From DAIUFH01 sp036844705 (GTDB lineage Bacteria; Bacillota; Clostridia; Tissierellales; Tissierellaceae): a DNA stretch of 43,390 nt. The translations under genes were made by a program, and so were the position numbers. The notes under the pieces were generated by a model that searched no databases, was not told the origin of the DNA, and saw nothing but the letters and a program-made list of their open reading frames with translations. Location: assembly GCA_036844705.1 (NCBI GenBank), contig DAIUFH010000010.1, positions 1 through 43,390 on the forward strand. The letters are read 5' to 3'. Shown here in pieces: positions 34,279-42,433 of this stretch (the first letter of the stretch is position 1; each line of letters begins with the position of its first letter).

Positions 34279-35646
34279 TTAATGAATAAGTGGAATTATC
34301 CCGCCTGCAATCAACATGGCAATTAATATTGTTGGAGCTGCATATAAAAATACTAGTTGTTTAAATATTACAGATGGTTTTTCTATCCCAGATATACCAC
34401 ATGATATATATATCGGTGCTGAATTAGGTGGTATACAACCTTCATTACTAAATAGAAATAACAACACAGTACATGCGACAGATGGTGCTGCACCAATGCT
34501 TCTTAATGCTAAGTACCCTACAGAACCTACAGCTGTTGTTGCTGCTGTTCCTGTAAAAGGTCCGACCATCATGGTAATCAAAGCGGATATAGCAACTATA
34601 ACTATAACTGGTGATAGATTACCTAGTTGTTCAAAAACAGCAGTTATTTCTCCTTCCAAGCCTAATTTTATTAAAACTCTGCTCGCTGCAAATGCAAAGA
34701 ATAAAAGAGCTCCTGTTTCCCCAAACTTTCCAACAGCCTCCTGATTGATTTCATACCAGCCTTTCAAAGTCTTTGGAAGATATTTCCTCCCCTCAAATAT
34801 GGCTATCAAAGAAATTAGAACCGGTATCCAAAGAATAAGCGAAATGCTATCTAATCCATCAGCACCGTAGGATTCAATACCCTCTAAGAGCTTTACTAAA
34901 GGACCTGTTGTTAACAATACAGGTATCGCCACACCTAAAAATATCAATAACGATTGCCAGCCGTTGCTCATTGCGGTTCCTATAGAAGGAATTGCATCCT
35001 TTGATAATCCCTTAATCTTATATTTACTAACGAAATAACGTACTACTATTAATCTATAAATCAAAACAATTATAGCACCTGACATCAATGTTACATAAAG
35101 CTGGGCACTTGTAAGCTCAGCTGCTATAGTCGGCATACCCAACAATAAAAACATTGATGAGGAAGGTGGGAAAACCATACCTAACCCTGCATTACCTGCA
35201 ACTATAGTAGTAGCAGTTTCATCAGACCAACCTGTTTCCTTCATCCATGGTATGGTAATAGATCCTACAGCTGCAGCATTACCTGAACCAGAACCTGATA
35301 TCATCCCAAATAATGCACTTGCAATTGTAGATACATATCCAGAACCACCAGGTAATCTTCCAAGTAAACTATTTAAGATATTAACTAATCTCGAAATTAT
35401 TCCAGTCTTGCCCATAATATAAGACATATATGTAAATGCCATAGCGGCAAATACTACCTCTTGCTTAGAGGCAAATGATATCCCTTCTATAAAATAAGAG
35501 ATTGCCTGTCCTTGTGAAAACTGTGAAATAATTAATAGTAACAAAAAAGACCACATCATAGATTCAGCCATCTTTCGTTTCAAAACGGTATTAATGAATA
35601 AAATCGATAAGATGTAGAGAATTAATGAAATAATACCAACACCCAT
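34279..35646 (-). CDS. TRAP-like large permease (DctM superfamily)
   Basis: A 455-residue, about 12-helix membrane protein of the DctM/ion-transporter superfamily, expected to import a carboxylic acid with Na+ or H+. Characteristic segments are FGMISGSGSGNAAAVGSITI (113-132) and, in the second half, MMVGPFTGTAATTAVGS plus EGCIPPNSAPIYIS. The signature of TRAP large subunits is clear, but no DctP-type binding protein is next to it, only a 77-residue protein. Sigma-54 promoter and activator-type repeats lie upstream, matching those of the second citrate lyase operon. Substrate is probably the lyase substrate (inference). Confidence 0.85.
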   Translation of the reverse strand: MGVGIISLILYILSILFINTVLKRKMAESMMWSFLLLLIISQFSQGQAISYFIEGISFASKQEVVFAAMAFTYMSYIMGKTGIISRLVNILNSLLGRLPGGSGYVSTIASALFGMISGSGSGNAAAVGSITIPWMKETGWSDETATTIVAGNAGLGMVFPPSSSMFLLLGMPTIAAELTSAQLYVTLMSGAIIVLIYRLIVVRYFVSKYKIKGLSKDAIPSIGTAMSNGWQSLLIFLGVAIPVLLTTGPLVKLLEGIESYGADGLDSISLILWIPVLISLIAIFEGRKYLPKTLKGWYEINQEAVGKFGETGALLFFAFAASRVLIKLGLEGEITAVFEQLGNLSPVIVIVAISALITMMVGPFTGTAATTAVGSVGYLALRSIGAAPSVACTVLLFLFSNEGCIPPNSAPIYISCGISGIEKPSVIFKQLVFLYAAPTILIAMLIAGGIIPLIH

Positions 35647-35761
35647 AATTTCATCTCCTTTTGCAAAATTTTATTTATTATTTGATATACCTAGATTAAA
35701 TAAACAATTCACCCCCTGTATTGAAATATTAGATATATTCTTTTTTATATGAATTATATAT

Positions 35762-35777
35762 TGCAAGATTAATGCCA
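35762..35777 (-). promoter_or_regulatory. Sigma-54 promoter of the TRAP-like permease operon
   Basis: On the minus strand TGGCATTAATCTTGCA fits TGGCAY-N5-TTGCA with GG and GC ten bases apart, 116 bases upstream of the permease start. Confidence 0.87.
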
Positions 35778-35890
35778 GAGATATTTGTACGATATTATTT
35801 CATTAGAACTCTAATTTTTACCATAATCATCTATTATTACAAAAGAGTTTTTTTATTATTACACCACATTATTCGCGATACTCATCATAT

Positions 35891-35907
35891 GTTGCATATT
35901 GTTGTAT
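35891..35907. promoter_or_regulatory. Likely activator site A (GTTGCA-N4-GTTGTAT)
   Basis: GTTGCATATTGTTGTAT matches the site at 31968-31984 in its two half-sites and spacing; it lies about 115 bp upstream of the -24 element. Confidence 0.65.
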
Positions 35908-35921
35908 ATATCGATTATATC

Positions 35922-35939
35922 GTTGCATATTGTTTCAAT
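35922..35939. promoter_or_regulatory. Likely activator site B (GTTGCA-N4-GTTTCAAT)
   Basis: A second, weaker copy that starts 31 bp, about three helical turns, from site A. Two phased sites are usual for sigma-54 activators. Confidence 0.55.
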
Positions 35940-35950
35940 GCGAATTTAAA

Positions 35951-35979
35951 AAGGTGATAGAATTTAATCCTATCACCTT
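35951..35979 (-). terminator. Terminator after malic enzyme
   Basis: AAGGTGATAG (35951-35960) pairs with CTATCACCTT (35970-35979); on the minus strand a T-run (TTTTTAAATT) follows. A classic rho-independent terminator. Confidence 0.85.
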
Positions 35980-35995
35980 AAAATAATTTAGAAAA

Positions 35996-37165
35996 TTATA
36001 TCCTTGCAACTCCAGTTTCAATTGCCGCCTTCTTAACAGCCTCTGCTACAGCCTTAGCCACATTCTTATTTAATGCATTTGGAATTATAAAATCTTCGCT
36101 CAGTTCTTCACCTACCATATTCGCTATTGCGTAAGCCGCTGCTATATTCATTTCACTGTTAATATCACTGGCTCTTGCATCCAAAGCTCCCCTAAAGATA
36201 CCAGGAAATGCTACTACATTGTTTATCTGATTTGCATAATCTGAACGACCTGAACCTACTACTTTTGCTCCTGCTTGTTTTGCTACATCAGGAAATATTT
36301 CTGGGATAGGATTGGCCATTGCAAATACTATAGCATCCTTGTTCATCGAATTTACCATTTCCTCACTAACAACATTACCTGCTGAAACCCCTATAAATAC
36401 ATCAGCATCTTTCATCGCATCAGCTAATGAACCTCTTTTATTCGATTTATTGGTTATCTTAGCTAATTCTTCTTTAACTCCAGTATTACCTTCACGCCCA
36501 TTATAAATAATTCCCTTCCTATCACACATTATTACATCTTTAACCCCAAGACCTAAAAGCATCTTAACTATAGCTCCGCCAGCTGCTCCTCCACCATTTA
36601 TTACTACACTTATATCTTCAAATTTCTTGTTTACAATTTTAAGTGCATTGATTAGTCCAGCACTTACCACGACTGCTGTACCATGCTGGTCATCATGAAA
36701 TACAGGAATGTCAAGCACTTCTTTTAATCTTTTTTCTATTTCGAAACATCTTGGTGCAGAAATATCCTCTAGATTTATCCCTCCAAAGGTAGGTGATATC
36801 CTCTTTACCGTTTCAACAATTTCGTCAACTTCCTTGGTATTGAGGCATATAGGCACGGCATTGACATTACCAAATTCTTTGAACAATATAGACTTTCCTT
36901 CCATGACAGGCATAGCTGCTTCTGGTCCAATGTCTCCAAGACCCAGTACTGCAGTTCCATCAGTGACTACTGCGATAAGATTACCTTTTGCTGTATACTT
37001 ATAGGCGTTTTCTCTGTCCTCATGAATTTTTTTACAAGGCTCTGCTACACCTGGTGTATAGGCAATACTCAAATCATCCCTTGTCTCTACCTTAACCTTT
37101 GAAACTACTTCAATCTTGCCCTTGTTTTTCTCATGCATTTCCAAACTTAATGCTGCATAATCCAT
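35996..37165 (-). CDS. NAD(P)-dependent malic enzyme
   Basis: A 389-residue malic enzyme of the short bacterial type, converting malate to pyruvate and CO2. Visible are YTPGVAEPC (36-44), the metal/active-site region IGPEAAMPVMEGKSILFKEF (81-100), PVFHDDQHGTA near 155-165, the nucleotide fold VVINGGGAAGGAIV, and the C-terminal AMANPIPEIFPD. There is no phosphotransacetylase domain as in long MaeB. It lies after larA copy 2, with AGGAGG before ATG 37165. In this island it could drain malate or, indirectly, oxaloacetate to pyruvate. Confidence 0.95.
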   Translation of the reverse strand: MDYAALSLEMHEKNKGKIEVVSKVKVETRDDLSIAYTPGVAEPCKKIHEDRENAYKYTAKGNLIAVVTDGTAVLGLGDIGPEAAMPVMEGKSILFKEFGNVNAVPICLNTKEVDEIVETVKRISPTFGGINLEDISAPRCFEIEKRLKEVLDIPVFHDDQHGTAVVVSAGLINALKIVNKKFEDISVVINGGGAAGGAIVKMLLGLGVKDVIMCDRKGIIYNGREGNTGVKEELAKITNKSNKRGSLADAMKDADVFIGVSAGNVVSEEMVNSMNKDAIVFAMANPIPEIFPDVAKQAGAKVVGSGRSDYANQINNVVAFPGIFRGALDARASDINSEMNIAAAYAIANMVGEELSEDFIIPNALNKNVAKAVAEAVKKAAIETGVARI

Positions 37166-37418
37166 TTTATTACCTCCTAATATGTAAAAATTTTATTATA
37201 TTATGACTATCTTTGTTAAAAACTCTAGTACTATATATATTATAACAATATTCTCATACCCAAGTATAACATATTGTTATCAATTATCTAATAACACCAT
37301 ATACAATATATTGCATATGATGATGTATCCATACTACTCTAAATGATAATGTTTTAAAATCGTAAAACTCCACTTTATCTTACCGTAAATTCTTTAACCA
37401 ATTCTATTATAAAGGTAT

Positions 37419-38672
37419 TTATTGTTCAGTTACAACAGGTAATGTAGAGCCGCCATAGGGCATTATGAGCACCTTTACTTCATCACCTAATTCTTTAATT
37501 GCTACATCATATGCTTGCTGTACAGTATCATAAGGCTCCATAAAAATCGACTTTACTAAACCAGGATCCAATTCTGATACCAAAAATATTTTAGCTTTCT
37601 TTAACACTAGTGCAATAGCTGCAGCCTTATGTCCCCCGAGTTTAAAGTTTTTCTTGATTCTATTGATTATGTCATCTGGAGTATTGGCTTCAGTCATCCA
37701 TTCCTCAAATACTTTATTTCCAAATCCTTCTTTGCATGAACCAACTAGGATAATTATCCCACCTTCTTTAACTGCATGTTTAGCATTATCAAGAGCCTTT
37801 TGGACTTGATATAAGTTTAAATCCTTTGGTGCACCTCCTTGAGATACTATAACAATATCAGCTTTTTCCTTAAGCTCTTTTTTATAAATTTTATCTAAGA
37901 ACTTACAACCCTCTCTGTGCGCATCAATAAAATCTCCTGCAACTGAATATATGATTTCTTTTTTTTCATTTAATACCACATTAACAATATAATCAATTGG
38001 ACAATATTTAATTGCTTCCTCTAAATCTTCTCTTACTGGATTTCCTTCTAATTTTCCAGTTTTAGCATCATCAAGCACCATTTTACTGTGGTTTGCCTGA
38101 ATAGCACTTGGTGTTGATACACCTGGCATTATAGCTTTTGCTCCACCACTATATCCAGCAAAATAATGATATTCAATATTTCCTACACAAATCCTTCTAT
38201 CTGCCTCAGCCACCACCCTAAAGATATCAACTGGGGTTCCAGATTTAGTAATTCCCATTCTTATACAATCATTAGAATCAGAATCTACACATTTAACCTC
38301 ATTGTAAACCCTTTGACCTAAAATTTTTATCTTTTCTTCATCAGTATGTGGCCTATGGCTACCTAAAGCCAATACAACTGTAATATCCTCTTTTTTAGCT
38401 CCTGATTCATAAAGCTCATCCAGAATACTAGGTATTATTTTATAACTTGGAACAGGCCTGGTTATATCACTAGTTATAATGACAATTTTTTCTCCTGGTT
38501 TTACAATGTCTTTTAGTCTTTCAGTACCAATGGGATTTGACATTGATCTTTTTACCTCTGCTTCACCTAATAGACTAACTTCAACTTCATTAGCTACTAA
38601 TACATCCATAAAATGTTTGTCAGGTATTTCAAATTCTTGTTGTTGTACACCAAATCCTACGGAAAATTTCAT
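37419..38672 (-). CDS. LarA family 2-hydroxyacid racemase/epimerase, copy 2
   Basis: About 417 residues, a diverged paralog of the protein at 21710. Key residues remain: SDITRP, H106 or H107 in LGSHRPH, H169 in EYHYFAGYSGG, K179 in GGAKAIMPG and H195 in QANHSK, matching the nickel and cofactor residues of lactate racemase. The frame opens at GTG 38681, which belongs to the AGAGGTG ribosome site; ATG 38672 is preferred. It lies between malic enzyme and an SLC13-type permease. Malate or another 2-hydroxy acid is a plausible substrate; lactate remains possible. Confidence 0.87.
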   Translation of the reverse strand: MKFSVGFGVQQQEFEIPDKHFMDVLVANEVEVSLLGEAEVKRSMSNPIGTERLKDIVKPGEKIVIITSDITRPVPSYKIIPSILDELYESGAKKEDITVVLALGSHRPHTDEEKIKILGQRVYNEVKCVDSDSNDCIRMGITKSGTPVDIFRVVAEADRRICVGNIEYHYFAGYSGGAKAIMPGVSTPSAIQANHSKMVLDDAKTGKLEGNPVREDLEEAIKYCPIDYIVNVVLNEKKEIIYSVAGDFIDAHREGCKFLDKIYKKELKEKADIVIVSQGGAPKDLNLYQVQKALDNAKHAVKEGGIIILVGSCKEGFGNKVFEEWMTEANTPDDIINRIKKNFKLGGHKAAAIALVLKKAKIFLVSELDPGLVKSIFMEPYDTVQQAYDVAIKELGDEVKVLIMPYGGSTLPVVTEQ

Positions 38673-38776
38673 ATCATTCACCTCTTATAATATTTAAAAT
38701 AGATACTTTCAAAACCCATAACCTGCATAAATACAAGATTTGCAGAAGTTACCTTAGTATGACTACATTTTTATGC

Positions 38777-38809
38777 CTAATAGGTCTGTAAACTTTACAG
38801 ACCTATTAG
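38777..38809. repeat. 16-bp inverted repeat upstream of larA copy 2
   Basis: CTAATAGGTCTGTAAA (38777-38792) and TTTACAGACCTATTAG (38794-38809) form an almost continuous palindrome. It has no U-tract on either strand, so it looks more like an operator than a terminator. It is located between the permease stop and larA start. Confidence 0.55.
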
Positions 38810-38864
38810 AATTTGCAAGTTAATCAATTAAGTAAGAACTATCGCTTAACTTTGAGGTACAGAA

Positions 38865-40154
38865 TTAAAATAATGGAAATACTAAATTTACATAAATAAT
38901 ATAAGCTGGTATTAATATGAGAGAAATTGACCAACCCATGGTAAATAGACTCTTAACATCATACCCGCCTGCACCCATTGTTATTGGTATTGCAGGTGTT
39001 GCACTAGGTGACATAAACGCTGTTAAAGATCCTGCTGTAATCAAAATCAGTAGTCCCGTTGGGTCTGCTCCCATAGACTTAGCAACTAATAAAGCAATTG
39101 GAGCAAAAATATTTATAACTCCTTGATTCAACATAAATTGTGTTAGAATAAAAGGTATTATGAAAAATAAAGAACTAATCAGTAGAGCATTCTGTCCTCC
39201 TCCTAGTGTATTTGATAACAAGTTTCCCACAAAGTCACCAGCACCTGTTGAAATTAAAGCATTTGCCATACCATTTGCACCAACAAACATAAGACCAATA
39301 TCTATTGCCATTGCTTCTATAGCTTCTTTTCCTGACATTACACCAAATACTACTTCAAGTAAACATGCTGTCAAAACTATTTGCCATGAAGGAATACCAA
39401 GTTGCGTACTAAAAGCGAGTCCTAAAATCGTTCCAAAGAATAAAATTCCACCCATTACATTTTGAAAAGGAGTAATGTTCTTTTTAGTGTTGTTATCATT
39501 ATTTTTATTAGCTGTTTTTATTTCCGTAATTGGTTTATCAGGTGTAAACCTAGGTGCTATATAAATAGCCCATGCTAGAACAATGAATAACATCGGCCAA
39601 CGGCCAATAGTGAACTTAATTGCATCGAAATTACTTGCAAAACCATATGTTTCTAATAATCCGTTAAATACAGCAGCCTGACTTATAGCAAACCCAAAAG
39701 GAAGAATTGCACAACCTGCAATACATACTATTGCTAAAGGAAACTGTGCTTTAGAAGGACTTATTTTATATTCTTCACAAACTGCATCCATAATGGGAAA
39801 ACATATTGCATATGCAACCATTGGACTTGTAATCAAACTTGTTACTATAGCTCCAAGAATAAGTACTCCTGAATAAGCTAATTTAAAACTTCCTTTAGTA
39901 ATTTTTCTAATAAAGCTAGAAATACTATTAATTAATGTGGTTCGCCTTAATCCTGCTGCAACGACAAACATGCCTACAATAATGACAACGTTAGCATTTC
40001 CTATTGAACTTAACACAATCTCCGGTTCAATACTTTTTGTTAATACTAAAGCCATCAAACTAAGCATTGCTGTAATACCAAGGGGCCAGATGTTAATTGC
40101 ATACAATATAATAGAAATCACAAAGATAATCAAAGTTACTACCATACTATTCAT
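38865..40154 (-). CDS. SLC13/DASS-type permease
   Basis: A 429-residue, about 11-helix secondary transporter of the ion-transporter superfamily, resembling SLC13 (divalent anion:Na+) carriers. The N-half motif ITSPMVAYAICFPIMDAV (about 109-126) and the C-half SLTAFMSPSATPAIPITMG match the paired reentrant-loop layout of the family. Start ATG 40154 follows AGGGAG and is 20 bases after the amidohydrolase stop, so both are co-transcribed. The cargo is probably the amidohydrolase substrate or its acid product. Confidence 0.85.
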   Translation of the reverse strand: MNSMVVTLIIFVISIILYAINIWPLGITAMLSLMALVLTKSIEPEIVLSSIGNANVVIIVGMFVVAAGLRRTTLINSISSFIRKITKGSFKLAYSGVLILGAIVTSLITSPMVAYAICFPIMDAVCEEYKISPSKAQFPLAIVCIAGCAILPFGFAISQAAVFNGLLETYGFASNFDAIKFTIGRWPMLFIVLAWAIYIAPRFTPDKPITEIKTANKNNDNNTKKNITPFQNVMGGILFFGTILGLAFSTQLGIPSWQIVLTACLLEVVFGVMSGKEAIEAMAIDIGLMFVGANGMANALISTGAGDFVGNLLSNTLGGGQNALLISSLFFIIPFILTQFMLNQGVINIFAPIALLVAKSMGADPTGLLILITAGSLTAFMSPSATPAIPITMGAGGYDVKSLFTMGWSISLILIPAYIIYVNLVFPLF

Positions 40155-40174
40155 ATTTATTATCTCCCTATTAG

Positions 40175-41350
40175 TTATTTAGTTATTTTTTGAGCTTCCT
40201 GACCAATTATTTGGTTCTTTTGACGTTTTTTACGCGGAGTAAATATTTTATTTCCAACGCATGTGTACATAGGTATTATTCTTTCATCACCTGTTATTGT
40301 TTGTCTTGCAGAATCTATATAAGTATATTTACCTTTCTCAATCTGAAAAACAGTAAAATCTGCTGGTTGTCCTATCTCAATTTTTAAACTTTTATCTTCT
40401 AAATTAAGAAGCTTTGTAGGCGCAACTGTCACCAACCTTAATATTTCGTCAATCTCTATACCAAGACAAAGTATCTTTGATAATGTGGTTGGTAGATCAT
40501 AAACAGGACCATCTACATTACCAACATGTAAATCTGATGATATAATATCCATTTTAAAACCTTGTTCAATCGCACTCTGCGCAACTTCAAATGAAAAACT
40601 GTTTGTACCATGGCCAATATCAAAAATAACTCCACGTTCTTTTGCTTCCCATACAGCATCTTTTACTTTTCCATTACTATCTAAAATTCCTGAACTTGAC
40701 AATGCAAAACAATGTGTAAAGACATCACCTTTTTTCATATAGCTTAAAATAGTTTCTGTTGATAATTTAGATCTTGTTGGATGAACACAACATGTTGTAT
40801 TCAATTCTCTAGAGAGCTTACTAACCACTTCCAAAGCAGATAATGGGTCTGAGCACATATTGTCAGTAATTCTTACCTTTACCCCCATAAGTTCTGATTT
40901 GTATTTGTTAAAGATAGACTTGAATAAATTAATATCTATGTTTGACATGTCAGTTAACTCATATCCTAAAATAGGTATTCCAATTTTTGAAATGTTTAGA
41001 TATGACTTATATTTTAAATCTGTATTTAATCGGACATAATCATAAAAGTCTTCGAAGTTCTCAGCTCCTGCAGTACCAGGGTCAATTGCATATGTCACGC
41101 CATTTGGAATAAGATAAGTCTGTGGGTCTACGCCTATACATTTGTCATCATAATAGATATGTACATGAGCATCAACCCACCCAGGTGTGACTATCATCCC
41201 ATCCGCATCGATTATTTTTTCTGCTTGCATGTCTGGAGAATTTGATACCTCTTTAATGATTCCATCTTCTACAAAGATGTTTCCTCTTTTTAATACACCT
41301 GATGTCACATCTAAAATAGAGGAATTTTTAACAACATAGTCTTTTATCAT
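40175..41350 (-). CDS. Amidohydrolase/deacetylase family metallohydrolase
   Basis: A 391-residue TIM-barrel amidohydrolase with a complete binuclear metal site: H62 and H64 (DAHVHIY), carboxylated-lysine candidate K158 (GVKVR), H190 (CCVHPTR), H213 (FTHCF) and D273 (SSDLHVG). It fits the family annotated as amidohydrolase/deacetylase, in which Atu3266 hydrolyses acetyl-(R)-mandelate. No N-terminal signal peptide, so cytoplasmic. It is the first gene of a unit with the SLC13-type permease and is divergent from a LysR gene. An ester or amide of a hydroxy or amino acid is a reasonable substrate (inference). Confidence 0.87.
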   Translation of the reverse strand: MIKDYVVKNSSILDVTSGVLKRGNIFVEDGIIKEVSNSPDMQAEKIIDADGMIVTPGWVDAHVHIYYDDKCIGVDPQTYLIPNGVTYAIDPGTAGAENFEDFYDYVRLNTDLKYKSYLNISKIGIPILGYELTDMSNIDINLFKSIFNKYKSELMGVKVRITDNMCSDPLSALEVVSKLSRELNTTCCVHPTRSKLSTETILSYMKKGDVFTHCFALSSSGILDSNGKVKDAVWEAKERGVIFDIGHGTNSFSFEVAQSAIEQGFKMDIISSDLHVGNVDGPVYDLPTTLSKILCLGIEIDEILRLVTVAPTKLLNLEDKSLKIEIGQPADFTVFQIEKGKYTYIDSARQTITGDERIIPMYTCVGNKIFTPRKKRQKNQIIGQEAQKITK

Positions 41351-41394
41351 ATCATCATCCTTCTTATGTTTTTTAGCGCGCTATTTAAGTTAAT

Positions 41395-41411
41395 GTTATA
41401 AGTCATATAAC
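41395..41411. promoter_or_regulatory. LysR-type palindrome between the amidohydrolase and LysR genes
   Basis: GTTATA-AGTCA-TATAAC, a six-base inverted repeat with T-N11-A form, lies in the 137-bp divergent region, a usual place for a LysR box. Confidence 0.5.
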
Positions 41412-41487
41412 TATTTGTCAAATATATTATTTATTGATTTCTATAGGTTTTTTTGATAATATAAAATTGACCAAAGGAGGAATGAAA

Positions 41488-42378
41488 ATGACTATATTGC
41501 AAATGAGGTATTTTCAGGCTGTTTGTAATAACAATAACAATATTTCAAAAGCAGCAAAGGCCATCAACATTTCACAACCTTCAATATCAAATGCCATAAA
41601 AGAATTAGAAAATGAATTCGGTATAAGATTATTTACGAGAGCAAATAGAAGCTTAAGTTTAACATTCGAAGGAAATAGATTTTTAGAAATGATAAACAAA
41701 TTCTTGGAGCAGTTCGATAGTATTACACAAATTATGATGGATTTAGGAGAAAAGAGAAATCTAATTAGACTTGGTATACCTCCATTACTAGGGTATCTTA
41801 TATTACCTAAAATATATACAAATTTCTCTAAACTTTATCCAAATACAGAGATATCTATAATCGAAGCAGGCAGTAGTGTGCTAATGGAAAACATACGAAA
41901 TAATATTTGTGACATTGCTTTTGTTCCTCATAGAGATACAATCCCCTCTGAGTTTAAATCATTACCAGTGCTAAAACTGGAGACAGTTTATTGTGTTTCA
42001 GAAAACCATTCATTAGCAGTTTATGATCACATAGGCATTGAAAATCTTGCAAATGAGCCTCTTGTTATGTTTAAAGACTCTTTCGTATTAAATAAAGTTA
42101 TAATGAATCTATTTAAGGAAAAAAATATTTCTCCTAATGTCGAACTTTTTACAGATCAGCTTTCAACAGCACAAAAACTTATCAGAGAATGTATTGCAAC
42201 TGGATTTATGTCTAAGGAAATTGCCGAATCAATGACTGGAGTAAAATCCATTTCCTTAGAAAATCCTTTGTATTTTACTTACAGTATAATATGGTCAAAA
42301 AACTGTTATATGTATAGTGGTATGAATGACTTTATTGAATATGTGAAAAAAAGTGAAATGAGGATGTTATTGGCATAA
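41488..42378 (+). CDS. LysR family transcriptional regulator
   Basis: About 296 residues with the LysR helix-turn-helix (NISKAAKAINISQPSISNAI, about 17-36) and a substrate-binding domain. The frame is open from 41434, but the AAAGGAGG ribosome site at 41473-41480 is within it; ATG 41488 (MTILQMRYFQ) is seven bases beyond and matches the family start. It is divergent from the amidohydrolase-permease unit and probably its activator. Confidence 0.92.
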   Translation: MTILQMRYFQAVCNNNNNISKAAKAINISQPSISNAIKELENEFGIRLFTRANRSLSLTFEGNRFLEMINKFLEQFDSITQIMMDLGEKRNLIRLGIPPLLGYLILPKIYTNFSKLYPNTEISIIEAGSSVLMENIRNNICDIAFVPHRDTIPSEFKSLPVLKLETVYCVSENHSLAVYDHIGIENLANEPLVMFKDSFVLNKVIMNLFKEKNISPNVELFTDQLSTAQKLIRECIATGFMSKEIAESMTGVKSISLENPLYFTYSIIWSKNCYMYSGMNDFIEYVKKSEMRMLLA

Positions 42379-42381
42379 ACA

Positions 42382-42418
42382 AAGGACTGCTCACTGAATA
42401 ATCAGTGTGACAGTCCTT
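42382..42418. terminator. Bidirectional terminator between LysR and flavodiiron genes
   Basis: AAGGACTG and CAGTCCTT form the base, and CACTGA with TCAGTG the top, of an interrupted hairpin between convergent genes. T-rich sequence follows on both sides. Confidence 0.75.
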
Positions 42419-42433
42419 CTAGTATATCAAATC

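Larger units (their letters stand above)
35647..35995. other. 349-bp intergenic region with regulatory sites
   Basis: The only gap of more than 300 bp. From left to right it holds the leader of the TRAP-like permease, a sigma-54 promoter at 35762-35777, two activator-type repeats at 35891-35907 and 35922-35939, and a terminator for malic enzyme at 35951-35979. A 61-codon plus-strand frame at 35772 has no ribosome site and overlaps these sites, so it is not called. Confidence 0.75.

Noticed and set aside
35772..35957. 61-codon plus-strand frame in the 349-bp gap
   Set aside because: No ribosome site and it overlaps a sigma-54 promoter, activator repeats and a terminator.
37166..37418. TTGCATATGATGATGTAT near 37307 as a further activator site before malic enzyme
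   Set aside because: Half-site spacing is off by one and no sigma-54 promoter is found downstream.
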